Source: Thermoplasmata archaeon (GTDB lineage Archaea > Thermoplasmatota > Thermoplasmata > Thermoplasmatales > GCA-001856825). From it: a DNA stretch of 64,000 bases. Shown one piece after another: positions 17,834 through 25,466 of this stretch. Each line of letters begins with the position of its first letter. Within the stretch, counting starts at the first letter, position 1. The stretch lies in NCBI GenBank assembly GCA_021817415.1, contig JAKAUZ010000080.1:27966-91965 (forward strand), given 5' to 3'. The notes beneath the pieces were generated by a model. That model ran no database searches. It worked only from the letters and a program-made list of their open reading frames with translations, and was not told the origin of the DNA. The translations under genes and the position numbers were made by a program.

Positions 17834-18349
17834 TTAATCCACTCCCAGAATTTCCAAATTGTAGTTTTTCTTCATATATTCCATCATCTCTTCCCTCTTT
17901 ATCCTAATTTTTTCAGGAATCTTTGTCGGCCTTAATCTCCTTTTTGACACTCTATACCCGCCCTTTCTCCTGAAAGTGATTACTACGTCCATACCGAAAA
18001 TACCTATCTCTGGATTGTATTTCATTCCCTTGAAGTCGGTATAATCAGATATTCCGAAGCTGTAGGTTCCCTGGGTGGAGAATGAATAGGCGAAACCCTT
18101 GAAATTCTTTACCCAGAGAGCAGAGTCCAAGAATTTCTTGATATCTTCCTTTCTAAGAGTTACTTTTACTCCTATTGGCTGGTCCAGCCTTATGCCGAAT
18201 TCTCTGTTTATTTTTTTCACCTTTGTTATGGTTGGATTCCCTCCAGTGACAAGGGCCAGCACTTTCTTTGCCTTTTCCAGTTTTTCTCCCCCTTCTCCTA
18301 CCCCAATATTAACAGTGACTTTGTCAATGATAATTTCCTCCATGGTCAT
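17834..18349 (-). CDS. rpl5: Ribosomal protein L5
   Basis: 5S-rRNA-contacting protein (L5/L11e), 171 aa from ATG 18349. It has IDKVTVNIGVGEGGEKL, GNPTITKVKKINREFGIR with the P-site loop, and the FGMDVVITFRRKGGYR segment. The reading frame extends to 18367, but that part would overlap rps4e and is not conserved. A second ATG at 18343 is also possible. Confidence 0.95.
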   Translation of the reverse strand: MTMEEIIIDKVTVNIGVGEGGEKLEKAKKVLALVTGGNPTITKVKKINREFGIRLDQPIGVKVTLRKEDIKKFLDSALWVKNFKGFAYSFSTQGTYSFGISDYTDFKGMKYNPEIGIFGMDVVITFRRKGGYRVSKRRLRPTKIPEKIRIKREEMMEYMKKNYNLEILGVD

Positions 18350-18350
18350 C

Positions 18351-19055
18351 TCATGCACCTCCAGCAAGTCTCATTTCGCCGGAAGACTTCCCGAGGACAA
18401 ATATGTTTGAAACAGTCGTCGTGAAGTTGTCTTTGCTCTCAACAGTGTTCTCTTGATAGCTTCTTGAAACATTGACCTCTTTTATTTGGGTTACGCTCCC
18501 GCGATGAGAACCACCAATGACATAGACCACGGTGTCCTTTGCAAGAGGATAGATCTCAATTATTTTCTGGCCAGGTACAGTTATCTTAAGTGTGTCCCCC
18601 CTCTTGATCTGTTTCTGATCGGTTGGAATTACCCTTCCGTCGTGGGTTGAAAGTTCAATCCTTCCCCCCTTTCCAATGAATTTGCCGGTAACTTTGACCA
18701 ATTTCCATCCAGCATCATTTGGATTTACGTCACTTAACACAAGGGTTCCTGCCTTATCAAGCAGGACTCTCTTGAACAGGCCTGTTTCCTTTATTGAGAG
18801 CGTATCCATGAATCCCACTGCTCTCTTATAGTCCTTCACAATCTTGCCGTCAATTTCTACGAGCCCTCTTGTTATTACGTTTCTTGCCTCCTTCGACGTA
18901 TCTGCCAGATGAAGCACGTCCCTCACTATCACCATCAGAGGCACGCTTTCCTTGACTGGATGTGGTCCAGGCGATGATTTCACCGACCATATACTTCCCT
19001 TTCTTGCCTGTTTCCAGGTCGTCGGGGAAGCTAGTCTTTTAATGTGTTTACTCAT
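18351..19055 (-). CDS. rps4e: Ribosomal protein S4e
   Basis: Archaeal/eukaryotic-specific small-subunit protein, 234 aa. It starts KHIKRLASPTTWKQARK and has an S4-like RNA-binding segment (EARNVITRGLVEIDGK) followed by the KOW-type region with VIGGSHRGSVTQI. It overlaps the rpl24 gene end by 8 nt. Confidence 0.96.
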   Translation of the reverse strand: MSKHIKRLASPTTWKQARKGSIWSVKSSPGPHPVKESVPLMVIVRDVLHLADTSKEARNVITRGLVEIDGKIVKDYKRAVGFMDTLSIKETGLFKRVLLDKAGTLVLSDVNPNDAGWKLVKVTGKFIGKGGRIELSTHDGRVIPTDQKQIKRGDTLKITVPGQKIIEIYPLAKDTVVYVIGGSHRGSVTQIKEVNVSRSYQENTVESKDNFTTTVSNIFVLGKSSGEMRLAGGA

Positions 19056-19476
19056 TTTTTTCTTCCTCCTTTTCCTCTGCTGGCTCTTCTTCCTTTTCCT
19101 CAGGTACGGTCTCGCTCTTCTCTTCCTCTTCTGGCTCCTCTTCTATTGTCTTGTTTCTCAACGCAGCTAGTATGCTGAGCTTCTCTTTCCTCTTCTTGTC
19201 TTCCAGATTCAATTTCACTAGGATGAGTGACGTAGGATCGAGTTTTCTGGGTTTCATCTTTCCGTCTGCCTTTGCGATGTTAATGTTTTCTACCAATATC
19301 TTCTGGTGTTTCCTCAGAACTTTGACAACCTTCCCCTCTTTTCCTATGATATTCTGTTTTTCGTCCTTTTCGGCATCTCCCTTCACTATTTTTATTACAT
19401 CTCCCTTCCTGACTGGAAATCTCTTGATTCCGTATTTTTCATTCAGGTCTTTCGATAAATGTATGTTCAACTCCAT
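19048..19476 (-). CDS. rpl24: Ribosomal protein L24 with long acidic tail
   Basis: Large-subunit assembly protein (L24/L26e), 142 aa from ATG 19476. The KOW motif lies in FPVRKGDVIKIVKG and GKEGKVVKVLRKHQKI. The frame runs further upstream to 19584, but that part is antisense-like and unconserved. The last 31 residues (19051-19143) contain 19 Glu, plus Lys and Pro, giving a disordered acidic tail that is unusual for a basic rRNA-binding protein. It could act as a charge buffer or assembly element; that is inference. Confidence 0.94.
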   Translation of the reverse strand: MELNIHLSKDLNEKYGIKRFPVRKGDVIKIVKGDAEKDEKQNIIGKEGKVVKVLRKHQKILVENINIAKADGKMKPRKLDPTSLILVKLNLEDKKRKEKLSILAALRNKTIEEEPEEEEKSETVPEEKEEEPAEEKEEEKNE

Positions 19477-19486
19477 CGTTAGCACC

Positions 19487-19885
19487 TCACACAATCGAGC
19501 TCGCAAGGGCTGCAACCCTCGGCCATCTCTCTGCCGCTTCCTTTGCAACGGGCCCCTTGATTTCAGTCCCTCTTGTTTCTCCATTATCTTGCACTAGAAC
19601 TGCTGCATTGTCCTCAAATTCAACCATGATCCCATCTGCTCTTCTGAAGGTTTTTCTCTGTCTAATCACTATTGCGTAGACAACTTTTCGTCTCATCTCT
19701 GGTGAGCCTTTCTTCACTGAAGCCATTATCATGTCGCCCACTGATGCTGCTGGCACTCTTCTCTTCGTATTGTGGTATGCCTTCACATTTATCAAAGCAA
19801 TTATCTTGGCTCCGCTGTTGTCTGCGCATTCCAGATTTGCTCCAAGTGGTAACCCCCTGATCTGATTTCCAGCTAATCCCTTCAT
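19487..19885 (-). CDS. rpl14: Ribosomal protein L14
   Basis: Large-subunit interface protein (L14/L23e), 132 aa. LECADNSGAKIIALINV and VGDMIMASVKKGSPEMR are the hallmark segments, with FEDNAAVLVQDNGETRGTEI near the end. Its start overlaps the rps17 stop (ATGA type). Confidence 0.97.
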   Translation of the reverse strand: MKGLAGNQIRGLPLGANLECADNSGAKIIALINVKAYHNTKRRVPAASVGDMIMASVKKGSPEMRRKVVYAIVIRQRKTFRRADGIMVEFEDNAAVLVQDNGETRGTEIKGPVAKEAAERWPRVAALASSIV

Positions 19886-20208
19886 TCTGTTCCCTCCTTT
19901 TCAACAACAATGAAGGAAACAGACTTTGCTATTGGTCTCGAATAGGCTATCTTGACTGTGTCCCCCACTTTAACATGAATGCACCCTGGGAGGTGAGCGT
20001 GATATCTTTTCTTCCTCTTTTCATATCTTTCGTATTTGGTTGTCTTCCTCATATATTCCCTTAAAACAGTGACTGTCCCCTTCATTGAGGTTGAGATCAC
20101 TTCCCCTTCAATTACGGGTGATTTTACGGTGTTGTTTCCGTGAAATGGGCAGTTTGAGTCATTACATTCTTCTTTTGGTTCCCTGACATCTATTCCTATA
20201 TTTCTCAT
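19882..20208 (-). CDS. rps17: Ribosomal protein S17
   Basis: Small-subunit protein (S17/S11e), 108 aa. The archaeal N-terminal extension GIDVREPKEECNDSNCPFHG precedes the OB fold (GTVTVLREYMRKTTKYER) and HLPGCIHVKVGDTVKI. It overlaps rnp1 and rpl14 by 4 nt each. Confidence 0.96.
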   Translation of the reverse strand: MRNIGIDVREPKEECNDSNCPFHGNNTVKSPVIEGEVISTSMKGTVTVLREYMRKTTKYERYEKRKKRYHAHLPGCIHVKVGDTVKIAYSRPIAKSVSFIVVEKEGTE

Positions 20209-20459
20209 ATTTTCCCTCTCCTTCTCATTTTCCTGATCTTTTCTTCCGGTCGCACTCTCAGTGAGTTGAAATCGAATTTCTTTCCTTGAATCTGTATAAT
20301 TGTTTTTCTCTTTGGAATGACTTTATTTTTCTGGCAGGCTATGACGAGCGTGTTCTTCGTCTCGTCGATAATTTCCCCCTGGACCCCGATATGGGACGAG
20401 TCTGAAGCCTCGATAACTTCACCAATTTCACCAATCACATCAGTGAGTAGTGGGTTCAT
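20205..20459 (-). CDS. rnp1: RNase P protein component 1 (Rpp29/Pop4)
   Basis: An 84-aa Sm-like beta-barrel subunit of archaeal RNase P, which trims tRNA 5' leaders. HIGVQGEIIDETKNTLVI and the basic C-terminal LRVRPEEKIRKMRRR match the family. Its place between the SUI1-like gene and rps17 is the archaeal norm. It overlaps both neighbours by 4 nt. Confidence 0.94.
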   Translation of the reverse strand: MNPLLTDVIGEIGEVIEASDSSHIGVQGEIIDETKNTLVIACQKNKVIPKRKTIIQIQGKKFDFNSLRVRPEEKIRKMRRRGKI

Positions 20460-20746
20460 TTTGTGACCTCCACTTTGAAACCCATTTCTTCCAGCACTTT
20501 CTTGGCTCTGTCCCTCTGGTCACCCTGCAATTCTATCTTGTCATCCTTTGCAGTTCCACCAGTTGCTGTTTTCTTCTTAAGCAACTTTGCCAATTCCTTC
20601 ATGTCCTCTGCCTTTGTATCAAATCCAGAAACTATCGTCACAAATTTTCCATATCTTCTTTTATCAATTGTTATGGTGATTACTTGCGTTTCTCTTGCTA
20701 TCTCATCTAAGGGTGTAAGTTCTCGGATAAATTTGTCATCTCTCAT
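20456..20746 (-). CDS. Translation initiation factor aIF1 (SUI1 family)
   Basis: Archaeal homologue of eIF1, which monitors start-codon selection on the small subunit, 96 aa. VITITIDKRRYGKFVTIVSGFD and the late LKKKTATGGTAKDDKIELQGDQ segment are the SUI1 hallmarks. It lies within the ribosomal superoperon between rpl29 and rnp1, overlapping both. Confidence 0.95.
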   Translation of the reverse strand: MRDDKFIRELTPLDEIARETQVITITIDKRRYGKFVTIVSGFDTKAEDMKELAKLLKKKTATGGTAKDDKIELQGDQRDRAKKVLEEMGFKVEVTK

Positions 20747-20943
20747 TTCTCTGACTCCCTTATGACTGTCTCAATCCTGGCAATCTGCCTCCTGAGTGAT
20801 TCAATTTTACCAGGGCTAGGTGGCGCACCACCCATCGCTGATATACCTCTTTCCCTCATCAGCTCTTCCTTTAGATCTGAGAATTTCTTATGCATTTCTT
20901 CTTTACTCATTTTTCTGATTGTCGAGGCTTTCATTTCCTCCAT
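20743..20943 (-). CDS. rpl29: Ribosomal protein L29
   Basis: Two-helix protein near the peptide exit tunnel (L29/L35e), 66 aa. KASTIRKMSKEEMHKKFSDL and the SLRRQIARIETVIRE C-terminus are typical. The first ATG (20943) overlaps rps3 by 41 nt; the ATG at 20934 fits the family start equally well. Confidence 0.95.
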   Translation of the reverse strand: MEEMKASTIRKMSKEEMHKKFSDLKEELMRERGISAMGGAPPSPGKIESLRRQIARIETVIRESEK

Positions 20944-21553
20944 TTAGGTTCACCCCCTCGATCTTTATGGCCCTGATGGTAACATCATCAGGAAGTTTTA
21001 CATCATTTCTGAGAATCTTCACGGAGATTCCTATGATTCCAGGTTTTGTCATAGCAACTGCATATCCACGGTCTATCAATTCTGATGGAAAACCGGATGA
21101 GATTACTTTACCGGTTGTATATTTTACAGTCCTGGATCTCTCTCCTGTCAATTTGCCGCCCATCCTTATCTGCCCACCTCTTGCTCCAGAATCCATTATC
21201 CTTCTCAGTACACTGTGCCCTGCCCTCCTGAAATGCCATCCTTTTTCAATGGACCTAGCAAGTTTCTCTGCCATGATTTGGGCATTGAGGTTTGGGTCTC
21301 TTGCTGCTTCCACTTTTATCAGTGGGCTAGTCAAGCTGAATTTTTTCTCTAAAGTTTCCTCCATGCTCTTGATCTTGGAACCCCTTCTTCCGATCACTAA
21401 CCCGGGTCTTTCAACCTTCAAAATGACAATTGTGTTTTGGGGAGTCCTTTGAATCTCCACACCACCAAATCCTGCATCGCCTATCTCATGGATCAGGTAT
21501 TCTCGTATGAGCTGTCGCCTGATGTTCTCTTTAAGGAACTTTAATTCTTTCAT
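20903..21553 (-). CDS. rps3: Ribosomal protein S3
   Basis: Small-subunit mRNA-entry protein, 216 aa. The N-terminal KH domain carries VERPGLVIGRRGSKIK, and the C-terminal domain RRIMDSGARGGQIRMGGKL contributes to helicase activity at the entry site. It overlaps rpl22 (4 nt) and rpl29 (41 nt). Confidence 0.97.
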   Translation of the reverse strand: MKELKFLKENIRRQLIREYLIHEIGDAGFGGVEIQRTPQNTIVILKVERPGLVIGRRGSKIKSMEETLEKKFSLTSPLIKVEAARDPNLNAQIMAEKLARSIEKGWHFRRAGHSVLRRIMDSGARGGQIRMGGKLTGERSRTVKYTTGKVISSGFPSELIDRGYAVAMTKPGIIGISVKILRNDVKLPDDVTIRAIKIEGVNLNGGNESLDNQKNE

Positions 21554-21993
21554 TCAATCTCCTCCAGAATTATCTGAATGTGGACTCTTTCTCTGTAAAA
21601 TTTGCCGCTTGAGCCGAACGCCTTGTAAACATAAAATTTGATCGGTGGAGCCAACTGGGCAATTGCGCTCTTCACCACGAGCTTTTCTGTATCTAGCTGC
21701 TTGAATTCTGCATTGTTCTCTGCGTTGCTCAGCGTGTCTAGAACATATTTTGCAGCCTTTACAGGGAATCTTCCCGGCCCAGTACCTCTTTTATGGGAAA
21801 CAGAGTCAGTGAATTTCCTATATGGGACAGCTGATTTTTTCTTAATGACTCTGTCCAGGTAATCCTTAGCAGGGCCAAGTTTCATTCCCTTTATAGTTCT
21901 GACGATCTCAAGGGCGTCTCTCGGAGATATTGGAGCTTCTATTGACATCGCACGAGCAGTTTTCTTCTTGTCAGTTTCCATAACATACTTCAT
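21550..21993 (-). CDS. rpl22: Ribosomal protein L22
   Basis: Exit-tunnel protein (L22/L17e), 147 aa. ISPRDALEIVRTIKGMKL and the long beta-hairpin region IKKKSAVPYRKF onward fit archaeal L22, ending with RERVHIQIILEEIE. It lies 9 nt after rps19. Confidence 0.96.
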   Translation of the reverse strand: MKYVMETDKKKTARAMSIEAPISPRDALEIVRTIKGMKLGPAKDYLDRVIKKKSAVPYRKFTDSVSHKRGTGPGRFPVKAAKYVLDTLSNAENNAEFKQLDTEKLVVKSAIAQLAPPIKFYVYKAFGSSGKFYRERVHIQIILEEIE

Positions 21994-22002
21994 TGTTTCA
22001 CC

Positions 22003-22458
22003 TCACTTCAGCGGGAGGAATTTTGATCCCCTCGTAGCTCCGACACCTGGACCTGAATGTTTTACATCTTTTCTGGTCTGTACAAATTCACCAATATAAT
22101 GGCCTATCATCTCTTCTTTTATAGTAAATGTCGTGTACTGATGCCCGTCATAAACGGAAATTGTCTTGCCGACATACTGCGGAAGTATCACTAGGTCTCT
22201 CACCCTGGTCCTCACTGAATCTAGCTCGATTAGCCTGTCATGAAGCTTCTGTTGCTCGGAGTTGTATCCCCTCGAAAGGCTTCTCCTTGCCCTTGAAGGG
22301 AGAATCTTCAAGAGATCCTGATGATCCATCTCAAGAAGTTCTCCGAGAGATTTCCCCCTGTAAAGTAACTCCTTTCCCCTCTCGGTCAGTGCCCTGGACG
22401 TCTTCCTTTTAGTCCTTCTTATGGCCTTTTGTGACTTCATTCTCTTATCTTCTGCCAT
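22003..22458 (-). CDS. rps19: Ribosomal protein S19
   Basis: Small-subunit head protein (S19/S15e), 151 aa, with the archaeal N-terminal extension before RTRVRDLVILPQYVGK and the conserved VYDGHQYTTFTIKEEMIGH and GVGATRGSKFLPLK segments. It follows rpl2 with one base between. Confidence 0.96.
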   Translation of the reverse strand: MAEDKRMKSQKAIRRTKRKTSRALTERGKELLYRGKSLGELLEMDHQDLLKILPSRARRSLSRGYNSEQQKLHDRLIELDSVRTRVRDLVILPQYVGKTISVYDGHQYTTFTIKEEMIGHYIGEFVQTRKDVKHSGPGVGATRGSKFLPLK

Positions 22459-22459
22459 T

Positions 22460-23158
22460 CTATTTCACCTTTCTCTTCGGGGACAATCTGCCCACTTTAC
22501 GTCCAGGAGGCGCATTTCTACCAACGGTTGAAGGCCTTCCGACGTGTTGATGATTACCTCCGCCATGTGGATGGTTGACTGCATTCATAGCGACTCCTCT
22601 GACAGAAAAAGGCCTTTTCGCCCTGCTCGAATACGCGTGAATCTTTTTTCCTGCTTTCATGAATGGTTTGGTGCCTCTTCCTCCTCCACCTGCCACCCCT
22701 ATCGTAGCTACGCAGGCTGGTTTGAATTCCTTCAACTTGCCAGAGGGTAACTTCACTGTCACTTTGTCGCTATGTGATACAATAGTACAAAAACTTCCTG
22801 GCGTTCTTGCAAGATTCCCGCCTGACCCAGGCCTTATTTCAATGTTATAAATTGAGGTACCGTCTGGAATTATACCTAGCGGAAGCGTATTTCCTTCAAT
22901 TGCCTGTACGTCATCTCCCCCCATGACTTTCTGCCCAACAAACATTCCATTATGTGCTAGGAAAAGTTTTTCCTGTTCGTTGTCCATTCTGACAATTGCA
23001 ACAGGGGTATAGTGTCCTGGGTCTTTAACCAGCCTAACTACCTTTCCTTCCCACCGCTTTTCTTCTGGATATTTTATATCCCCATAATGCCTGTGGCTTG
23101 GACTCTTGTAAACAAGTCCTCCCTTCCCTCTCCTTTGGGCTAAAATTCTCTTTCCCAT
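22460..23158 (-). CDS. rpl2: Ribosomal protein L2
   Basis: Core protein needed for subunit association and peptidyl-transferase-centre assembly (L2/L8e), 232 aa. It has the RAKRPFSVRGVAMNAVNHPHGGG segment with the conserved His cluster, and a basic C-terminal tail. The start is ATG 23158, 9 nt after rpl23. Confidence 0.97.
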   Translation of the reverse strand: MGKRILAQRRGKGGLVYKSPSHRHYGDIKYPEEKRWEGKVVRLVKDPGHYTPVAIVRMDNEQEKLFLAHNGMFVGQKVMGGDDVQAIEGNTLPLGIIPDGTSIYNIEIRPGSGGNLARTPGSFCTIVSHSDKVTVKLPSGKLKEFKPACVATIGVAGGGGRGTKPFMKAGKKIHAYSSRAKRPFSVRGVAMNAVNHPHGGGNHQHVGRPSTVGRNAPPGRKVGRLSPKRKVK

Positions 23159-23167
23159 CTTTTCACC

Positions 23168-23437
23168 TCAGAATATCCCCAATTTTGTGGCCAGCTCTTC
23201 GGCTGAATAGTCCTTGGAGATCTTTACAACTGCCTTCTTTCCTTCCTTATCTCTCAGGATATTCACCCCCGCCACTTTCATCCCAGATATACTTTCAACA
23301 GCTTCCTTCACTTCAGATCTGGTAGATTTTTCAGCTACAACAAACCATAGCTTATTCTCCCTCTCGATCTGCAACATTGATTTTTCTGTCACAAACGGTT
23401 TCAGTAGGATGTCGTACGGATTTGTCAAATCTGCCAC
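23168..23437 (-). CDS. rpl23: Ribosomal protein L23
   Basis: Exit-tunnel rim protein (L23/L23a) and docking site for SRP and chaperones, 89 aa. LLKPFVTEKSMLQIE and the VKEAVESISGMKVAGVNI segment match the family. It overlaps rpl4 by 13 nt. Confidence 0.96.
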   Translation of the reverse strand: MADLTNPYDILLKPFVTEKSMLQIERENKLWFVVAEKSTRSEVKEAVESISGMKVAGVNILRDKEGKKAVVKISKDYSAEELATKLGIF

Positions 23438-24183
23438 CCCCTTATTGCTTCAAGAGCAGATTCGCTCATGACAACCAGGCGACCCGGATGGCCTCCGGGG
23501 GCCAAGATATATGCATTCAGATCCTCCGGCCTGGCAACGTCTACTCCAGGTAAATTCCTGACTGCTTTTTCTACCGTATCCTTGCTCTTTACAACAATCA
23601 AAATACTTTTTGGAGTTGTATATTTCCTTCCTCTGCTTTTACCTCTTCCAGCCCTGATTTTTGTCCCTTCTTTTGCTCTTATGATATCTTCATAAACCCC
23701 TATTTTGGTGAATAATTCAACAACTCTTGATGTCTCTTTGATATTTTCAAATTCATTTTCCACAATGATCGGGAGTGATGATGCTTCAAATCTGTGTCCC
23801 CTCTTTCTTACTACCTCAATATTGGCCACAGAAGCTAGAGCTGAAAATTTTGCCATTTTCCTTTGATTCTCATTCATCTTGATGTGCCAGTTCTTGGCAG
23901 TGACAGGGTGATGCGCTGATCGCCCACCTCTTGCGTTTGATAGCAGTACTCCTCTTGTCGACCCAGAAACTCTGGGATATCTGGAAATACCGTGGTTTGG
24001 TCCTAGGTTGTGACCCACTCTTCTATTACCGGCGTAATAGAATGAACCATATGGTACTCTTGAGTTCGACATATAAGCATTAAAGAACTGTATAATCAGA
24101 TCACTCCTGATTGGATGATTGAATACCTCTGGGAGGTCAACCTCCTTTACTATTTCACCCTTCATTGAAAACAAGTTTGCCAA
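23425..24183 (-). CDS. rpl4: Ribosomal protein L4 (L4e)
   Basis: Exit-tunnel protein of archaeal/eukaryotic type, 252 aa. The tunnel loop region carries ARGGRSAHHPVTAKNWHIK, and GRGKSRGRKYTTPKSILIVV and LAPGGHPGRLVV follow. The start lies 3 nt after the rpl3 stop. Confidence 0.96.
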   Translation of the reverse strand: MANLFSMKGEIVKEVDLPEVFNHPIRSDLIIQFFNAYMSNSRVPYGSFYYAGNRRVGHNLGPNHGISRYPRVSGSTRGVLLSNARGGRSAHHPVTAKNWHIKMNENQRKMAKFSALASVANIEVVRKRGHRFEASSLPIIVENEFENIKETSRVVELFTKIGVYEDIIRAKEGTKIRAGRGKSRGRKYTTPKSILIVVKSKDTVEKAVRNLPGVDVARPEDLNAYILAPGGHPGRLVVMSESALEAIRGWQI

Positions 24184-24186
24184 ATC

Positions 24187-25176
24187 TCACACCCCCTGCT
24201 TACTCTCGACTGACACGTACGTCAATTTGACCCCTTCTACATCGGGAACAGTTTGCCTTATTGGGTCCCTCATCTTAATAGGCCTTTTGATTGGCCCCGG
24301 TATGGACCCGTGAATCAGTATGTAATTGTTCACAACTTCGCCATAGTTAACAAATCCTCCGGCAGGCACTATTGGTTTCTCGGAAGGATTACCGTAGAAT
24401 AAAACTCTCTTGTTGAATTCCGTCCTCTGGTGAAATCCTGTTTGCCCTGCCTGAGGAACAGTATTCCTCACCCAGTCTGGATGCCAGGGACCCAGAGTAC
24501 CTATCATTCTCCTGTGTTTTCTGTTCTTATATGGAAGAAGTTTAACACCCCACCTTTTAATATGCCCCTGGAAGCCGTATCCCTGTGTGACCGCAATAAC
24601 GTCAACAAATTTTCCAGGTTTGGAGAATTCATCAAATGGAACCTCTTTCCCCAGCAAGGAATTAACGTAAGCGATTCTCTCTTCGATGGACCCTCCTCCG
24701 ACCCTGATTTCAGTCAGGTCTGGAATTTTCTTTGAAATTGCTTTGACTTTCTTGTTCTGAACCAGTACCAATACATTTACTCCAACCACTTCATTTTTGT
24801 CTATTTCCTTTGGTTTGTACTCTTTAGAAATGGGCAACAAGTCCTTCAGATCGGATAAAGAATTCTTGTCAAAAACATCTCCTAGGGAATACTCCCCGTA
24901 CGGATTTGACCCATAATATCTAACTCCCACCACCTTGATTGGAGGGACTTCGACTACCGTGACTGATGAAGCTACTTCAGAACCCGCTGTAGTACTGTTC
25001 TTCCTGTAATCAACAAATAATGCGTGAGTCGTTCCTGCTTTGAATCCCACGAACCCTTGAAGTTTTGGTTTTCCATTAATATCAGGCCAGGACCTGATGT
25101 GAGGTATAATAGACCTTGCCCTTTTTCTGGGATAGTACCCCATAGACCCATGTCTCGAATGATTTGGCGTTGCCAT
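24187..25176 (-). CDS. rpl3: Ribosomal protein L3
   Basis: First gene of the superoperon; L3 (329 aa) shapes the peptidyl-transferase centre. The N-terminus TPNHSRHGSMGYYPRKRA is the archaeal form, and the WHPDWVRNTVPQAGQTGFHQR loop carries the universal tryptophan finger. ATG 25176 is preferred to the in-frame codon at 25185 because it matches the family start. A TATA-like box near 25287-25294 would give an approximately 88-nt leader containing a hairpin. The rRNA-methylase-like gene that often precedes L3 in other archaea is not here. Confidence 0.96.
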   Translation of the reverse strand: MATPNHSRHGSMGYYPRKRARSIIPHIRSWPDINGKPKLQGFVGFKAGTTHALFVDYRKNSTTAGSEVASSVTVVEVPPIKVVGVRYYGSNPYGEYSLGDVFDKNSLSDLKDLLPISKEYKPKEIDKNEVVGVNVLVLVQNKKVKAISKKIPDLTEIRVGGGSIEERIAYVNSLLGKEVPFDEFSKPGKFVDVIAVTQGYGFQGHIKRWGVKLLPYKNRKHRRMIGTLGPWHPDWVRNTVPQAGQTGFHQRTEFNKRVLFYGNPSEKPIVPAGGFVNYGEVVNNYILIHGSIPGPIKRPIKMRDPIRQTVPDVEGVKLTYVSVESKQGV

Positions 25177-25300
25177 ACTTTTCACCGATGCATTGCCGTT
25201 GCGTCTTGATGCTTCCCCAATTCAGCAAGCACCACAGGCACTCTGCCTAAGACGTGAAGCTAATGCTTTTCCAAGAGCACATATGGATATATAAACAAAT
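25177..25300 (-). promoter_or_regulatory. Promoter and structured leader of the ribosomal superoperon
   Basis: Minus strand: a TATA-like TTTATATATCC lies at about 25285-25296, predicting transcription from about 25262-25265. The resulting leader of about 88 nt contains a perfect 5-bp hairpin with a 3-nt loop (AGGCA-GAG-TGCCT, 25236-25248) and a flanking GCTTC/GAAGC pair (25256-25260 with 25211-25215) that could enclose it. Most other promoters in the window appear leaderless, so this long leader stands out as a possible site for autoregulation by a ribosomal protein. Confidence 0.45.
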
Positions 25301-25466
25301 CGCAAAGCACTAATGCCCTGCATCCTTATATTATCTTCTTATTATTGGCCAATATGATGATTTACAATAGATAGACTATCCCACTGTCTTACGATAATAA
25401 ATGTTTTAAGTTTGTATTATCAGCACCGCCGTTCATTAAAGAAAATAAATAATTTAAAGTATAATC

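Noticed and set aside
20919..21452. 177-codon frame opposite rps3
   Set aside because: Shadow of a highly conserved ribosomal gene.
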